Source: Thiotrichaceae bacterium (GTDB lineage Bacteria > Pseudomonadota > Gammaproteobacteria > Thiotrichales > Thiotrichaceae). From it: a DNA stretch of 5,536 nt. The DNA lies in assembly GCA_027008665.1 (NCBI GenBank), contig JALVEA010000029.1:1-5536 (forward strand). The letters are read 5' to 3'. Both the position numbers and the translations under genes were made by a program. Each line of letters begins with the position of its first letter. Position 1 is the first letter of the stretch. This document shows, in pieces, positions 1 through 5,490 of the stretch. The notes beneath the pieces are model-generated. The model was given only the letters and a program-made list of their open reading frames with translations, was not told the origin of the DNA and did not search any database.

Positions 1-2
1 AT

Positions 3-1166
3 ATGATGCGTGTTGATAGCACGGCAGTAAAATATCATAAAGACGATAGCACAGGAAAATTTAAGCCTGAACTTGACCCTAAACATGGATTTAAACGTGA
101 GTGGAATCTAGCTAAACTATTAGGTTCACATGAAAGCGCACACGTTGCTTTTACCCTCAGTATACAAGCCGTAATGGGGGCTTTTGTGATGCTAACCTTG
201 GGAGCATGGACTGCTTTTCCATCCATTACCAGTTTAAAAACAAGCGCTGCTTTTATTCCTTTATTAATCGTTATGTTGCTATTAACCGCAACAGGTTTAT
301 TCAAACTTAATATGCATCTTGGTAAGCCACATCGTTTTTATCGTGGTTTTTATAATTTAAAAATGTCCCCTGTCAGTCGAGAAATTGCAGGTGTGACTGC
401 CTTTTTTACGGGCTTAATGGGTTATAGTTTATTTGCTTTATTTGATAATCCCTTTAGTAATTTATTACAAACAGGATTCGCTTTATTAGGCTTAGCAGGG
501 ATTGGATTAGGCGGATATTATATGTATAAACTGTATCGTATCGAAGCGCGTCCCTATTGGAATCATTGGCATACAGGGGCTTCTTTTATTGGTACAGGAT
601 TAAGTCTTGGTGGTTTGCTAATTGCATTGGTCACACTTATTTTTGGAACAATGAATAGCGAATTATCCTTTATTTTGCTCGCGACAATCGCCTTAGGTTT
701 AGTTATTGAAGGGATTGGTTTATTAGCCCATGCACGTGATTTAAAACCTGCAACTAGCGAAGGGGCTGCCTCCTTTTATGAACAAACGACCACCTATGGC
801 TATGCCTACTGGTTGCGTAATGCTTTACTTATCTCTAGCTTGATTGTTGCTGTTGTGATGGCGTTATTATCTGGTATTAGCATCATCGCTTTTGCCCTTT
901 TAGCATTAATGCTACTGAGTATGTCAATTATTGGACGCTCATTGTTCTATGTTTTAGTAATCCCAACCACCATGCCAGGTGCATTCTTCTGGAAAAACAA
1001 AGGCTTTGTAGAACATGCTCGTGAAACAGGTTTGGCTGATATGCCACAAATGGGTGTCGCTTATGAAAAACATCATAAATTTGATCTAAAAGAGCTAATA
1101 CAAACCATAAAAGAAACCACGGCTAAAGACGCAATGGTACAAATAAAGCGTGTTTTTACGGGTTAG
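3..1166 (+). CDS. DmsC/SoeC-family molybdoenzyme membrane anchor subunit (probably 5'-partial)
   Basis: This is the integral membrane subunit of a DMSO-reductase-type molybdoenzyme complex. Such subunits pass electrons between the quinone pool and the Fe-S and molybdopterin subunits at the inner membrane. About 44 hydrophilic residues precede eight predicted helices, near residues 48-69, 82-100, 129-147, 154-178, 191-215, 221-244, 272-292 and 293-318. Family hallmarks are HLGKP (105-109), the NLKMSPVSREI stretch (118-128) between helices 2 and 3, and a C-terminal PTTMPGAFFWKNKGF block (321-335). The first visible ATG is only at the window edge, with no upstream sequence to show a ribosome site. 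The preceding partial codon (Nat) cannot be a stop, so the frame is open leftward. At 387 residues it is already longer than typical DmsC (about 290-320), so it may continue a fused DmsB-like ferredoxin domain. The substrate (DMSO, sulfite as in SoeABC, or another) cannot be read from this subunit. The family call is firm; the physiological role is not. Confidence 0.87.
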   Translation: MMRVDSTAVKYHKDDSTGKFKPELDPKHGFKREWNLAKLLGSHESAHVAFTLSIQAVMGAFVMLTLGAWTAFPSITSLKTSAAFIPLLIVMLLLTATGLFKLNMHLGKPHRFYRGFYNLKMSPVSREIAGVTAFFTGLMGYSLFALFDNPFSNLLQTGFALLGLAGIGLGGYYMYKLYRIEARPYWNHWHTGASFIGTGLSLGGLLIALVTLIFGTMNSELSFILLATIALGLVIEGIGLLAHARDLKPATSEGAASFYEQTTTYGYAYWLRNALLISSLIVAVVMALLSGISIIAFALLALMLLSMSIIGRSLFYVLVIPTTMPGAFFWKNKGFVEHARETGLADMPQMGVAYEKHHKFDLKELIQTIKETTAKDAMVQIKRVFTG

Positions 1167-1176
1167 GGATTTTTGG

Positions 1177-1219
1177 AGACTGTGCAAGTATTTTTAGAAA
1201 AAGAAAACTTGTACAGTCT
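1177..1219 (+). terminator. Hairpin between convergent genes, weak terminator candidate
   Basis: Thirteen bases at 1177-1189 (AGACTGTGCAAGT) pair with 1207-1219 (ACTTGTACAGTCT) with one G-U wobble. The 17-nt loop has T-rich then A-rich halves that can partly extend the stem. It begins 10 nt after the stop of the DmsC-family gene and 10 nt before the stop of the convergent minus-strand gene, a good place for a shared terminator. The T-tract after the stem is short and broken (TTTACT), so intrinsic termination may be inefficient. The stem is seen directly; the function is inferred. Confidence 0.5.
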
Positions 1220-1229
1220 TTACTAGTTG

Positions 1230-1628
1230 TTATTTGCGTTTTAAATCTGATTCATTAACCATTTTCATTGCTTTTTCAAGCAAAACAAAAAAGGCTTTAA
1301 TCTCACTGTTTTTCTTTTCATCTGATGGGTTATCGCCACATCTAGTTGCTATCTCTTGCTCTAGAAATAGCAACATGCCTTTGTTGTCCTGATCCCTATA
1401 TAACCAATATTTAACCGCTGTTAGTAGGTGTTTTTGCGATAAATGGAAAATAATAGCCGCTAAACTCGCTAAGCCGATGGCTACTACCATTTGCTCTTTA
1501 ACTAAACAGTAAATTGAAACAAAGTACAGTATACTAGTCAAAACAATTAAACACAGGTTTACCCCCCTTAAATACTGTAACAACAGTCTAAGCTGTGGAT
1601 GAAATTGAAGAATTTGTTGTCGATTCAT
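1230..1628 (-). CDS. Small two-helix membrane protein of unknown function
   Basis: This 132-residue protein is not recognised as a member of a named family. The N-terminus is short and basic/amphipathic (MNRQQILQFHPQLRLLLQYLRG). Two hydrophobic segments follow at about residues 23-43 and 47-64, joined by a very short KEQ turn, so they probably form a helical hairpin in the inner membrane. The C-terminal half is soluble, charged and probably helical, and it ends in a basic LKRK tail. It contains one cysteine in the tail region (C97) and one in the first helix (C41), with no metal-binding pattern. The start at 1628 gives the full N-terminus but has no clear Shine-Dalgarno; the nearest purine stretch (TTGAG) is about 10 nt upstream. 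It is transcribed towards the DmsC-family gene and away from the phosphatase gene, so it is probably monocistronic. That it is a real gene is inferred from its sensible membrane topology and lack of a competing reading frame. Confidence 0.6.
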   Translation of the reverse strand: MNRQQILQFHPQLRLLLQYLRGVNLCLIVLTSILYFVSIYCLVKEQMVVAIGLASLAAIIFHLSQKHLLTAVKYWLYRDQDNKGMLLFLEQEIATRCGDNPSDEKKNSEIKAFFVLLEKAMKMVNESDLKRK

Positions 1629-1739
1629 TTATATTAACTCAAGGTCAGTTTGTTGAGCCTGATTAGTGTCTAATTACGCATCAAGGTTATGCAATCTCTA
1701 TTTTCCCAGTATTTATTTTCTTAGGGCTATTTTATTTTC
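1629..1739. promoter_or_regulatory. Divergent intergenic region with small palindromes
   Basis: These 111 bases separate the divergent membrane-protein and phosphatase genes, so promoters for both should lie here, although no strong sigma70 pair is evident. Visible structure includes the odd palindrome ATTAG-TGT-CTAAT (1662-1674), a CTCAA/TTGAG inverted pair around 1639-1657, and GCAT/ATGC arms at 1678-1681 and 1689-1692. A weak plus-strand candidate is TTATGC (1687-1692), a 17-nt spacer and TATTTA (1710-1715). The palindromes could be an operator or chance in A+T-rich DNA. Confidence 0.25.
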
Positions 1740-2486
1740 ATGCAAAATTTTCTTTTTAAATTTTTTCCTATCAATCGCTCAGGCAGAGACTTTGTAGTGG
1801 GGGATATACATGGAATGTTTAATAGTCTAGAGGAGTTATTGGATAAAATCTCCTTTAATCCTAAGATAGATCGAGTTTTCTCTGTTGGAGATTTAATAGA
1901 TCGTGGTAAGCAGTCAAACCGAGTGCTTGAATTTCTTGATAAGCCTTGGTTTTTTTCTGTGATGGGGAACCATGAAAGTATGTTACTTGACGCCAGATTT
2001 TCTGAGTACAATCTTCATAATTGGGTAAAATACAATGGTGGCGGATGGTGGAAAAAGCTTTCTAAAGCGACTCAAGATGATATTTATTATAAAATTTCTA
2101 AGCTACCATATCTGTTTGAAATTGAAACAAAAATAGGTTGCGTGGGGGTTGCACATGCAGATCTTCCCTTTGGGAGAAGTTGGGTTGATATTGTAAGGGC
2201 AATATCAACTGATGATGATCTTAAGCAGTATATTTTATGGTCTCGTCAGCGTCATAAAAATATGCGACTGACTAACAGCACAAGTCCAATTAAAGGGATC
2301 AAATTAGTAGTGATGGGGCACACGCCCTATAAAAAACCACTGCATAGACAAAATATTGTTTATATTGATACAGGTGCAACCTATCAAAACGACGAGAGGT
2401 TGAGCACCCTTACTTTGTTACAAATACACCCTAGTACAAAGATGCATCAATATTCAACTTATAAAGAGCTTCAATACTTTAGTTAG
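1740..2486 (+). CDS. PPP-family metallophosphatase (lambda phosphatase / PrpA-PphA-like Ser/Thr protein phosphatase)
   Basis: This is a two-metal phosphoesterase of the PPP superfamily, probably a cytoplasmic protein phosphatase. All motifs are present in order: GDIHG (21-25), GDLIDRG (50-56), GNHE (76-79), AHAD (138-141) and GHT (193-195). By analogy with lambda phosphatase (D20, H22, D49, N75, H76, H139, H186), the metal ligands are D22, H24, D51, N77, H139 and H194, and the catalytic acid is H78, so the enzyme looks intact. Its 248 residues compare with about 220 for lambda phosphatase and PrpA/PphA enzymes. The extra length is mainly a C-terminal tail after residue 220 and a GGGWW-containing insert near 100-104. 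ApaH (diadenosine tetraphosphatase) belongs to the same superfamily and is the main alternative; lambda-like spacing favours the protein-phosphatase group, but the substrate is unproven. The start at 1740 places 20 residues before motif 1. The only SD-like sequence (AGGG, 1723-1726) is distant, at 13 nt. The stop overlaps the convergent iscR stop by 4 nt. Confidence 0.88.
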   Translation: MQNFLFKFFPINRSGRDFVVGDIHGMFNSLEELLDKISFNPKIDRVFSVGDLIDRGKQSNRVLEFLDKPWFFSVMGNHESMLLDARFSEYNLHNWVKYNGGGWWKKLSKATQDDIYYKISKLPYLFEIETKIGCVGVAHADLPFGRSWVDIVRAISTDDDLKQYILWSRQRHKNMRLTNSTSPIKGIKLVVMGHTPYKKPLHRQNIVYIDTGATYQNDERLSTLTLLQIHPSTKMHQYSTYKELQYFS

Positions 2487-2980
2487 TCTACATTTGACGG
2501 AGCACTGCTCTGATGCGGAGGGAACATATTGGCAATACGACTCGCTGTTGTATCTTGGAGTTGTGCAATTTGTAGTATTTCAGGACGACTCACAAATTCT
2601 GATAGAGAAATACCATCCAAAAACTCAAATAAGCGATCACTTAAATCGGCCCATAGCTTATGAGTTAAGCATTTATTGCCGCCATTACAATCTTTATTGC
2701 CTTTGCACTTAGTGCTGTCTAATGAGTCATCAACTGCAAGAATAATATCTGCAACACTGATTTGGTTTGATGGTTTTCCGAGTCTATATCCACCACCTGG
2801 TCCACGCACACCTTCTACTAAGCCCGCTCGACGTAATTTGGCAAATAATTGCTCTAAATAGGATAGTGATATCCCCTGACAATGCGAGATATCCGCTAAT
2901 GTTACAGGTCTTTCTCGATCATGAATCGCTAAATCCATCATAGCAGTGACAGCATAGCGACTTTTTGTTGATAGTTTCAT
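2483..2980 (-). CDS. iscR: IscR, Fe-S cluster-responsive Rrf2-family transcriptional regulator
   Basis: IscR senses cellular Fe-S status. The [2Fe-2S] form represses its own promoter through type 1 sites, and both apo and holo forms act at type 2 sites. The 165-residue protein matches E. coli IscR closely (162 residues). The N-terminus KLSTKSRYAVTAMMDLA is the start of the winged helix-turn-helix, followed by QGISLSYLEQLF (recognition helix, with E43) and the wing RGPGGGYRLGK (59-69). The cluster ligands C92, C98, C104 and H107 fall at exactly the E. coli numbers, so it should bind a cluster. The start at 2980 has a strong Shine-Dalgarno, GAGGA (2987-2991), six bases upstream. The gene runs into a convergent phosphatase gene and shares a 4-nt tail-to-tail overlap with it, so no iscSUA-hscBA-fdx genes follow, unlike the usual gammaproteobacterial operon. 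The C-terminal tail after about residue 140 is not conserved. Confidence in the assignment is very high. Confidence 0.97.
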   Translation of the reverse strand: MKLSTKSRYAVTAMMDLAIHDRERPVTLADISHCQGISLSYLEQLFAKLRRAGLVEGVRGPGGGYRLGKPSNQISVADIILAVDDSLDSTKCKGNKDCNGGNKCLTHKLWADLSDRLFEFLDGISLSEFVSRPEILQIAQLQDTTASRIANMFPPHQSSAPSNVD

Positions 2981-3120
2981 TTTTTTTCCTCATGTTTTCT
3001 CACCCAGTCCGTTATTTCTTTGATATTAAATGTTTTTATTGCTTGTTTTTTAAAAAATGAATACAAGCTTTGTAAATATTTTGGGTAAAAACAGAATAAT
3101 TTTATGGGGGCGTATTAAAT

Positions 3121-3137
3121 CCGACTAATTTAGTAGG
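3121..3137 (-). promoter_or_regulatory. Putative type 1 IscR operator, start-site-proximal
   Basis: CCGACTAATTTAGTAGG is an almost perfect palindrome with a single broken pair. It fits the known type 1 IscR core YYGACTR-WWW-YAGTCRR with one mismatch (A for C in the right half). It overlaps the expected transcription start just downstream of the iscR -10 element, where holo-IscR would block initiation. The match is seen in the sequence; binding is inferred. Confidence 0.65.
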
Positions 3138-3139
3138 TA

Positions 3140-3167
3140 GTATTAAAAAACCTAGTGTATTAGTCAA
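3140..3167 (-). promoter_or_regulatory. iscR: Predicted sigma70 promoter of iscR
   Basis: On the minus strand, TTGACT (3162-3167) is a five-of-six -35 match. After a 16-nt spacer it is followed by TAATAC (3140-3145) as a weaker -10 element. Transcription would start near 3132-3134, giving an A+T-rich leader of about 150 nt before the iscR start. The -35 element lies inside the upstream IscR-like palindrome, and the start lies inside the downstream one. The promoter is 14 bp or more past the stop of the DUF1249 gene, so iscR can be transcribed independently of it. Confidence 0.55.
3151..3167 (-). promoter_or_regulatory. Putative type 1 IscR operator, overlapping the -35 element
   Basis: Read on the minus strand this is TTGACTAATACACTAGG. 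The left half (YYGACTR) and the WWW centre fit the type 1 IscR consensus exactly. The right half (CACTAGG for YAGTCRR) is degenerate. Its centre is 30 bp, about three helical turns, from the centre of the proximal site, so two dimers could sit on the same DNA face. Tandem type 1 sites are also known at the E. coli iscR promoter. Confidence 0.55.
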
Positions 3168-3180
3168 GATTAATATAGAT

Positions 3181-3621
3181 CTATTTATTAAAATAATGCC
3201 CTTGTCGAAGGAGATAATTTGTCCATTTAAATAAGAAACGATTTAAACGCCAACGACAAATCAAGATGCTATCGGTATTTTTTTCCCATGCCCTGATATT
3301 TCTTTGTGTAAAATAACAGCTACGACTAATAACGTCGGCTTGACGAGAATCATGGTAGATCTGTATTTTTAAATCGGGACGTTTATCGTCTTCATCAAAC
3401 AGATAAGTCATCACTAAAATGGTGGTATGATGAGAACGCTCTAAAATTCTTATACGCACAGGAACGTTATCAGCGGAAGGTAATGTTGATATTGATTCAT
3501 CAGGCAGTGTTCTGATATCTCCACAAAGCAAACGAAGATGTATATAATTTACTTCATACATTTCCATTAAATCGGCAAATGATTGAGGTCGAGGAGCAAA
3601 AGTGGATTGTTTTTCTATCAT
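3181..3621 (-). CDS. yqiB: DUF1249 family protein (YqiB-like)
   Basis: This is a small soluble protein of the DUF1249/YqiB family, which is widespread in gammaproteobacteria and has no established biochemical function. At 146 residues it is close to E. coli YqiB (about 140). Recognisable family segments are the N-terminal SFADLMEMYEVNYIHLRLL (14-32), a central TTILVMTYLF (66-75), the IYHDSRQADVIS block (88-99, matching YqiB LYHDAMVAEV), and a C-terminal WRLNRFLFKWTNYLLRQGH (124-142). There is no signal peptide or membrane helix. The start at 3621 follows AGAGG with essentially no spacer, and an in-frame stop lies one codon further upstream, so this is the longest ATG-initiated form. A start at M19 would cut into the conserved N-terminus. 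In E. coli yqiB sits between nudF and cpdA; here it is followed by iscR in the same direction and is divergent from pgm, so the context gives no functional hint. Confidence 0.85.
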   Translation of the reverse strand: MIEKQSTFAPRPQSFADLMEMYEVNYIHLRLLCGDIRTLPDESISTLPSADNVPVRIRILERSHHTTILVMTYLFDEDDKRPDLKIQIYHDSRQADVISRSCYFTQRNIRAWEKNTDSILICRWRLNRFLFKWTNYLLRQGHYFNK

Positions 3622-3631
3622 CCTCTAAATA

Positions 3632-3661
3632 TTGACATAAAGCAGAAAAATTCAATAACCT
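3632..3661 (+). promoter_or_regulatory. pgm: Candidate sigma70 promoter for pgm
   Basis: A perfect -35 hexamer, TTGACA (3632-3637), lies 11 bases upstream of the divergent DUF1249 start codon. An 18-nt spacer leads to TAACCT (3656-3661), which keeps the most conserved TA...T positions of the -10 element. Initiation would fall near 3668, downstream of the ATG at 3664. If the promoter is real, translation would therefore begin at the ATG at 3688. Confidence 0.4.
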
Positions 3662-3687
3662 ATATGAAAACAAGTAGTAAAAATAAT

Positions 3688-5325
3688 ATGCGTATCAATA
3701 CAATAAGGATTAAACCCTTTAAAGATCAAAAGCCTGGAACATCGGGTTTAAGAAAAACAGTAAAGCAATTCCAAGTGCTTGATTATCTACAGTCTTTTAT
3801 TCAATCTATTTTTAATAGCCTACCTGAGCTAAGAGATTCAACCTTAATTCTTGGTGGAGATGGACGCTATTTTAACCGTGAAGCGATTCAGATTATTTTA
3901 CGCATGGCAGCGGCTAATGGAGTAGGTAGGATTATTCTGGGACAAGCAGGGATATTATCAACCCCCGCCGTATCGCATTTGATTAAAAAATATCAAGCAT
4001 TAGGTGGCATTATACTTTCAGCGAGTCACAATGCAGGAGGGCCTTTGGGGGATTTTGGGATTAAATTTAATACTGCCAATGGAGGGCCAGCTCCAGAGAG
4101 TTTAACCGATGAAATATTTATTATTGCCTCTAATTTAAGAGAATATAAAATTATTGATATTAATCCTATTCCTATGGATAAAATTGGGCACTACAAACTA
4201 GGGAGTATGGAGATTGAAGTCATTGATTCGGTTGAAGATTATGCAAGATTAATGTCGAAAATTTTTAATTTTGAAAAAATATCAGCGTTATTGACCTCCG
4301 CTGATTTTTCGATGTGTTTTGATGCTATGAATGCTGTCACAGGTCCTTATGCTACTGCCATTTTAGAAGATCAACTAGGAGCACCTGAAGGCACTGTTAT
4401 TCGTGGACAACCACTGCCTAATTTTGGTGGCACACATCCTGATCCTAATTTAGTACATGCTAAACAATTGGTCGAAACCATGTACCAAGAAGAAAATGCA
4501 CCTAACTTTGGCGCCGCTTCCGATGGCGATGGTGATCGCAATATGATTATGGGTGATTATTTTTTTGTTACGCCCAGCGATAGTCTAGCGATTATGACCG
4601 CAAACGCACATCTTATTCCCGCTTATAGTCAAGGAATCAAAGGAGTTGCACGTTCAATGCCAACCAGTGAGGCGGTGGATAAAGTGGCAGAGAAATTAGG
4701 CTTAAACTGCTTTGAAACCCCCACAGGTTGGAAGTTCTTCAGCAATCTGCTCGATGCAAATGAAATTACCCTTTGCGGGGAAGAAAGTTTTGGTACCGGC
4801 TCTAATCATGTGAATGAAAAAGACGGTCTATGGGCTGTGCTTTTCTGGCTTAATATTTTAGCTGAAAAACAGGATTCAGTTGAACATATTGTACGTCAAC
4901 ACTGGGCAGAATACGGGCGAAATTATTATACACGCCATGATTATGAGAAATTACCGTTTAAATCAGCAGAGGCATTATTCAATAATCTGCATGATAATAT
5001 TGAACAGTTATTGCATAAGCCCTTTAATCAACACACGATTATAACTGCTGATAGTTTTACTTATAAAGATCCTATCGATCAATCAGTGAGTGAAAATCAA
5101 GGTATTCGTATTATTTTTGATGACAGTTCGCGTATTATTTTTCGTCTCTCAGGAACGGGAACAGAAGGTGCTACATTGCGCGTTTATATTGAAAAATACG
5201 TGACGGATGTGGATCAATTTGAACTCGATACACAAGAAGCCTTAAAATCATTGATTCATATCGCTGAATTGATCGCAGATATAAAAGGTTATACAGGAAG
5301 AACAAAACCGACTGTTATTACTTAA
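3688..5325 (+). CDS. pgm: Alpha-D-glucose-phosphate phosphoglucomutase
   Basis: This cytoplasmic enzyme interconverts glucose 1-phosphate and glucose 6-phosphate, linking glycolysis with glycogen and nucleotide-sugar synthesis. From the chosen ATG it has 545 residues, the usual size of the alpha-PGM (PGM1-like) family. Motifs in order are DQKPGTSGLRK near the N-terminus (13-23), the phosphoserine loop SASHN (111-115, catalytic S113), the Mg loop DGDGD (279-283), the sugar-specificity loop GEESFG (364-369) and the phosphate-binding loop RLSGTGTEGATLR (486-498). All four domains are therefore complete. The residue after SASHN is Ala where most relatives have Pro. Two starts are possible. The ATG at 3664 adds eight residues. 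The ATG at 3688 gives the family-typical spacing before DQKPGTSG and fits a promoter at 3632-3661. Neither has a clear Shine-Dalgarno. A TTG further upstream (3583) is rejected because it would overlap the DUF1249 gene. A gap gene follows 165 nt downstream in the same direction. Confidence 0.95.
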   Translation: MRINTIRIKPFKDQKPGTSGLRKTVKQFQVLDYLQSFIQSIFNSLPELRDSTLILGGDGRYFNREAIQIILRMAAANGVGRIILGQAGILSTPAVSHLIKKYQALGGIILSASHNAGGPLGDFGIKFNTANGGPAPESLTDEIFIIASNLREYKIIDINPIPMDKIGHYKLGSMEIEVIDSVEDYARLMSKIFNFEKISALLTSADFSMCFDAMNAVTGPYATAILEDQLGAPEGTVIRGQPLPNFGGTHPDPNLVHAKQLVETMYQEENAPNFGAASDGDGDRNMIMGDYFFVTPSDSLAIMTANAHLIPAYSQGIKGVARSMPTSEAVDKVAEKLGLNCFETPTGWKFFSNLLDANEITLCGEESFGTGSNHVNEKDGLWAVLFWLNILAEKQDSVEHIVRQHWAEYGRNYYTRHDYEKLPFKSAEALFNNLHDNIEQLLHKPFNQHTIITADSFTYKDPIDQSVSENQGIRIIFDDSSRIIFRLSGTGTEGATLRVYIEKYVTDVDQFELDTQEALKSLIHIAELIADIKGYTGRTKPTVIT

Positions 5326-5490
5326 GATTTTTTTCTTGCACAGCCTGAGTTGCATAGTATAGAAATGGAATTTCCGAACAGCGTTATCAAATTAGTAACG
5401 AGAAAAAAAGTGATGTAAAATATTATACATGAATTTTCATATATATAGGTTGCATAAGGTCTAAATTGTCTCATAAGCTAAGGATAGATA
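5326..5490 (+). promoter_or_regulatory. pgm-gap intergenic region with candidate gap promoter and palindromes
   Basis: These 165 bases hold no gene and no convincing terminator. A T-run directly follows the pgm stop but no stable stem precedes it. A candidate plus-strand promoter is TTGCAC (5336-5341), a 16-nt spacer and TATAGA (5358-5363), which would leave a leader of about 120 nt before gap. Within that leader are inverted repeats CGTTA/TAACG (5382-5386 and 5396-5400), ATGTA/TACAT (5413-5417 and 5426-5430) and ATGAA/TTCAT (5429-5433 and 5436-5440). They may be hairpins or operators, but short palindromes are common in DNA this A+T-rich. Confidence 0.25.

Noticed and set aside
35..304. Minus-strand 89-codon open frame inside the DmsC-family gene
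   Set aside because: It lies entirely antisense to a clearly conserved membrane protein gene and has no family resemblance or ribosome site.
1727..2011. Minus-strand 94-codon open frame over the phosphatase N-terminus
   Set aside because: It is antisense to the segment encoding the GDIHG, GDLIDRG and GNHE motifs; its composition looks like a shadow frame.
2494..2861. Two plus-strand open frames antisense to iscR
   Set aside because: They mirror the highly conserved iscR coding sequence and show no protein family features.
3583..3663. In-frame extension of pgm upstream to a TTG codon
   Set aside because: It would add 35 residues not found before the conserved DQKPGTSG motif, overlap the DUF1249 gene by 39 nt, and precede the likely promoter.
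1179..5343. The ACTGTGCAAG arm of the 1177-1219 hairpin partly recurs inverted (CTTGCACAG) just after pgm at 5335-5343
   Set aside because: Only nine bases are shared and the second site forms no hairpin, so it is not evidence of a dispersed repeat element.
5382..5400. CGTTA/TAACG hairpin considered as the pgm terminator
   Set aside because: The stem is only 5-6 bp and is followed by an A-run rather than a T-run on the plus strand.
5349..5456. Direct repeat GTTGCATA at 5349-5356 and 5449-5456, exactly 100 bp apart
   Set aside because: An 8-mer repeat in short A+T-rich intergenic DNA is expected by chance, and it has no symmetry or flanking structure.
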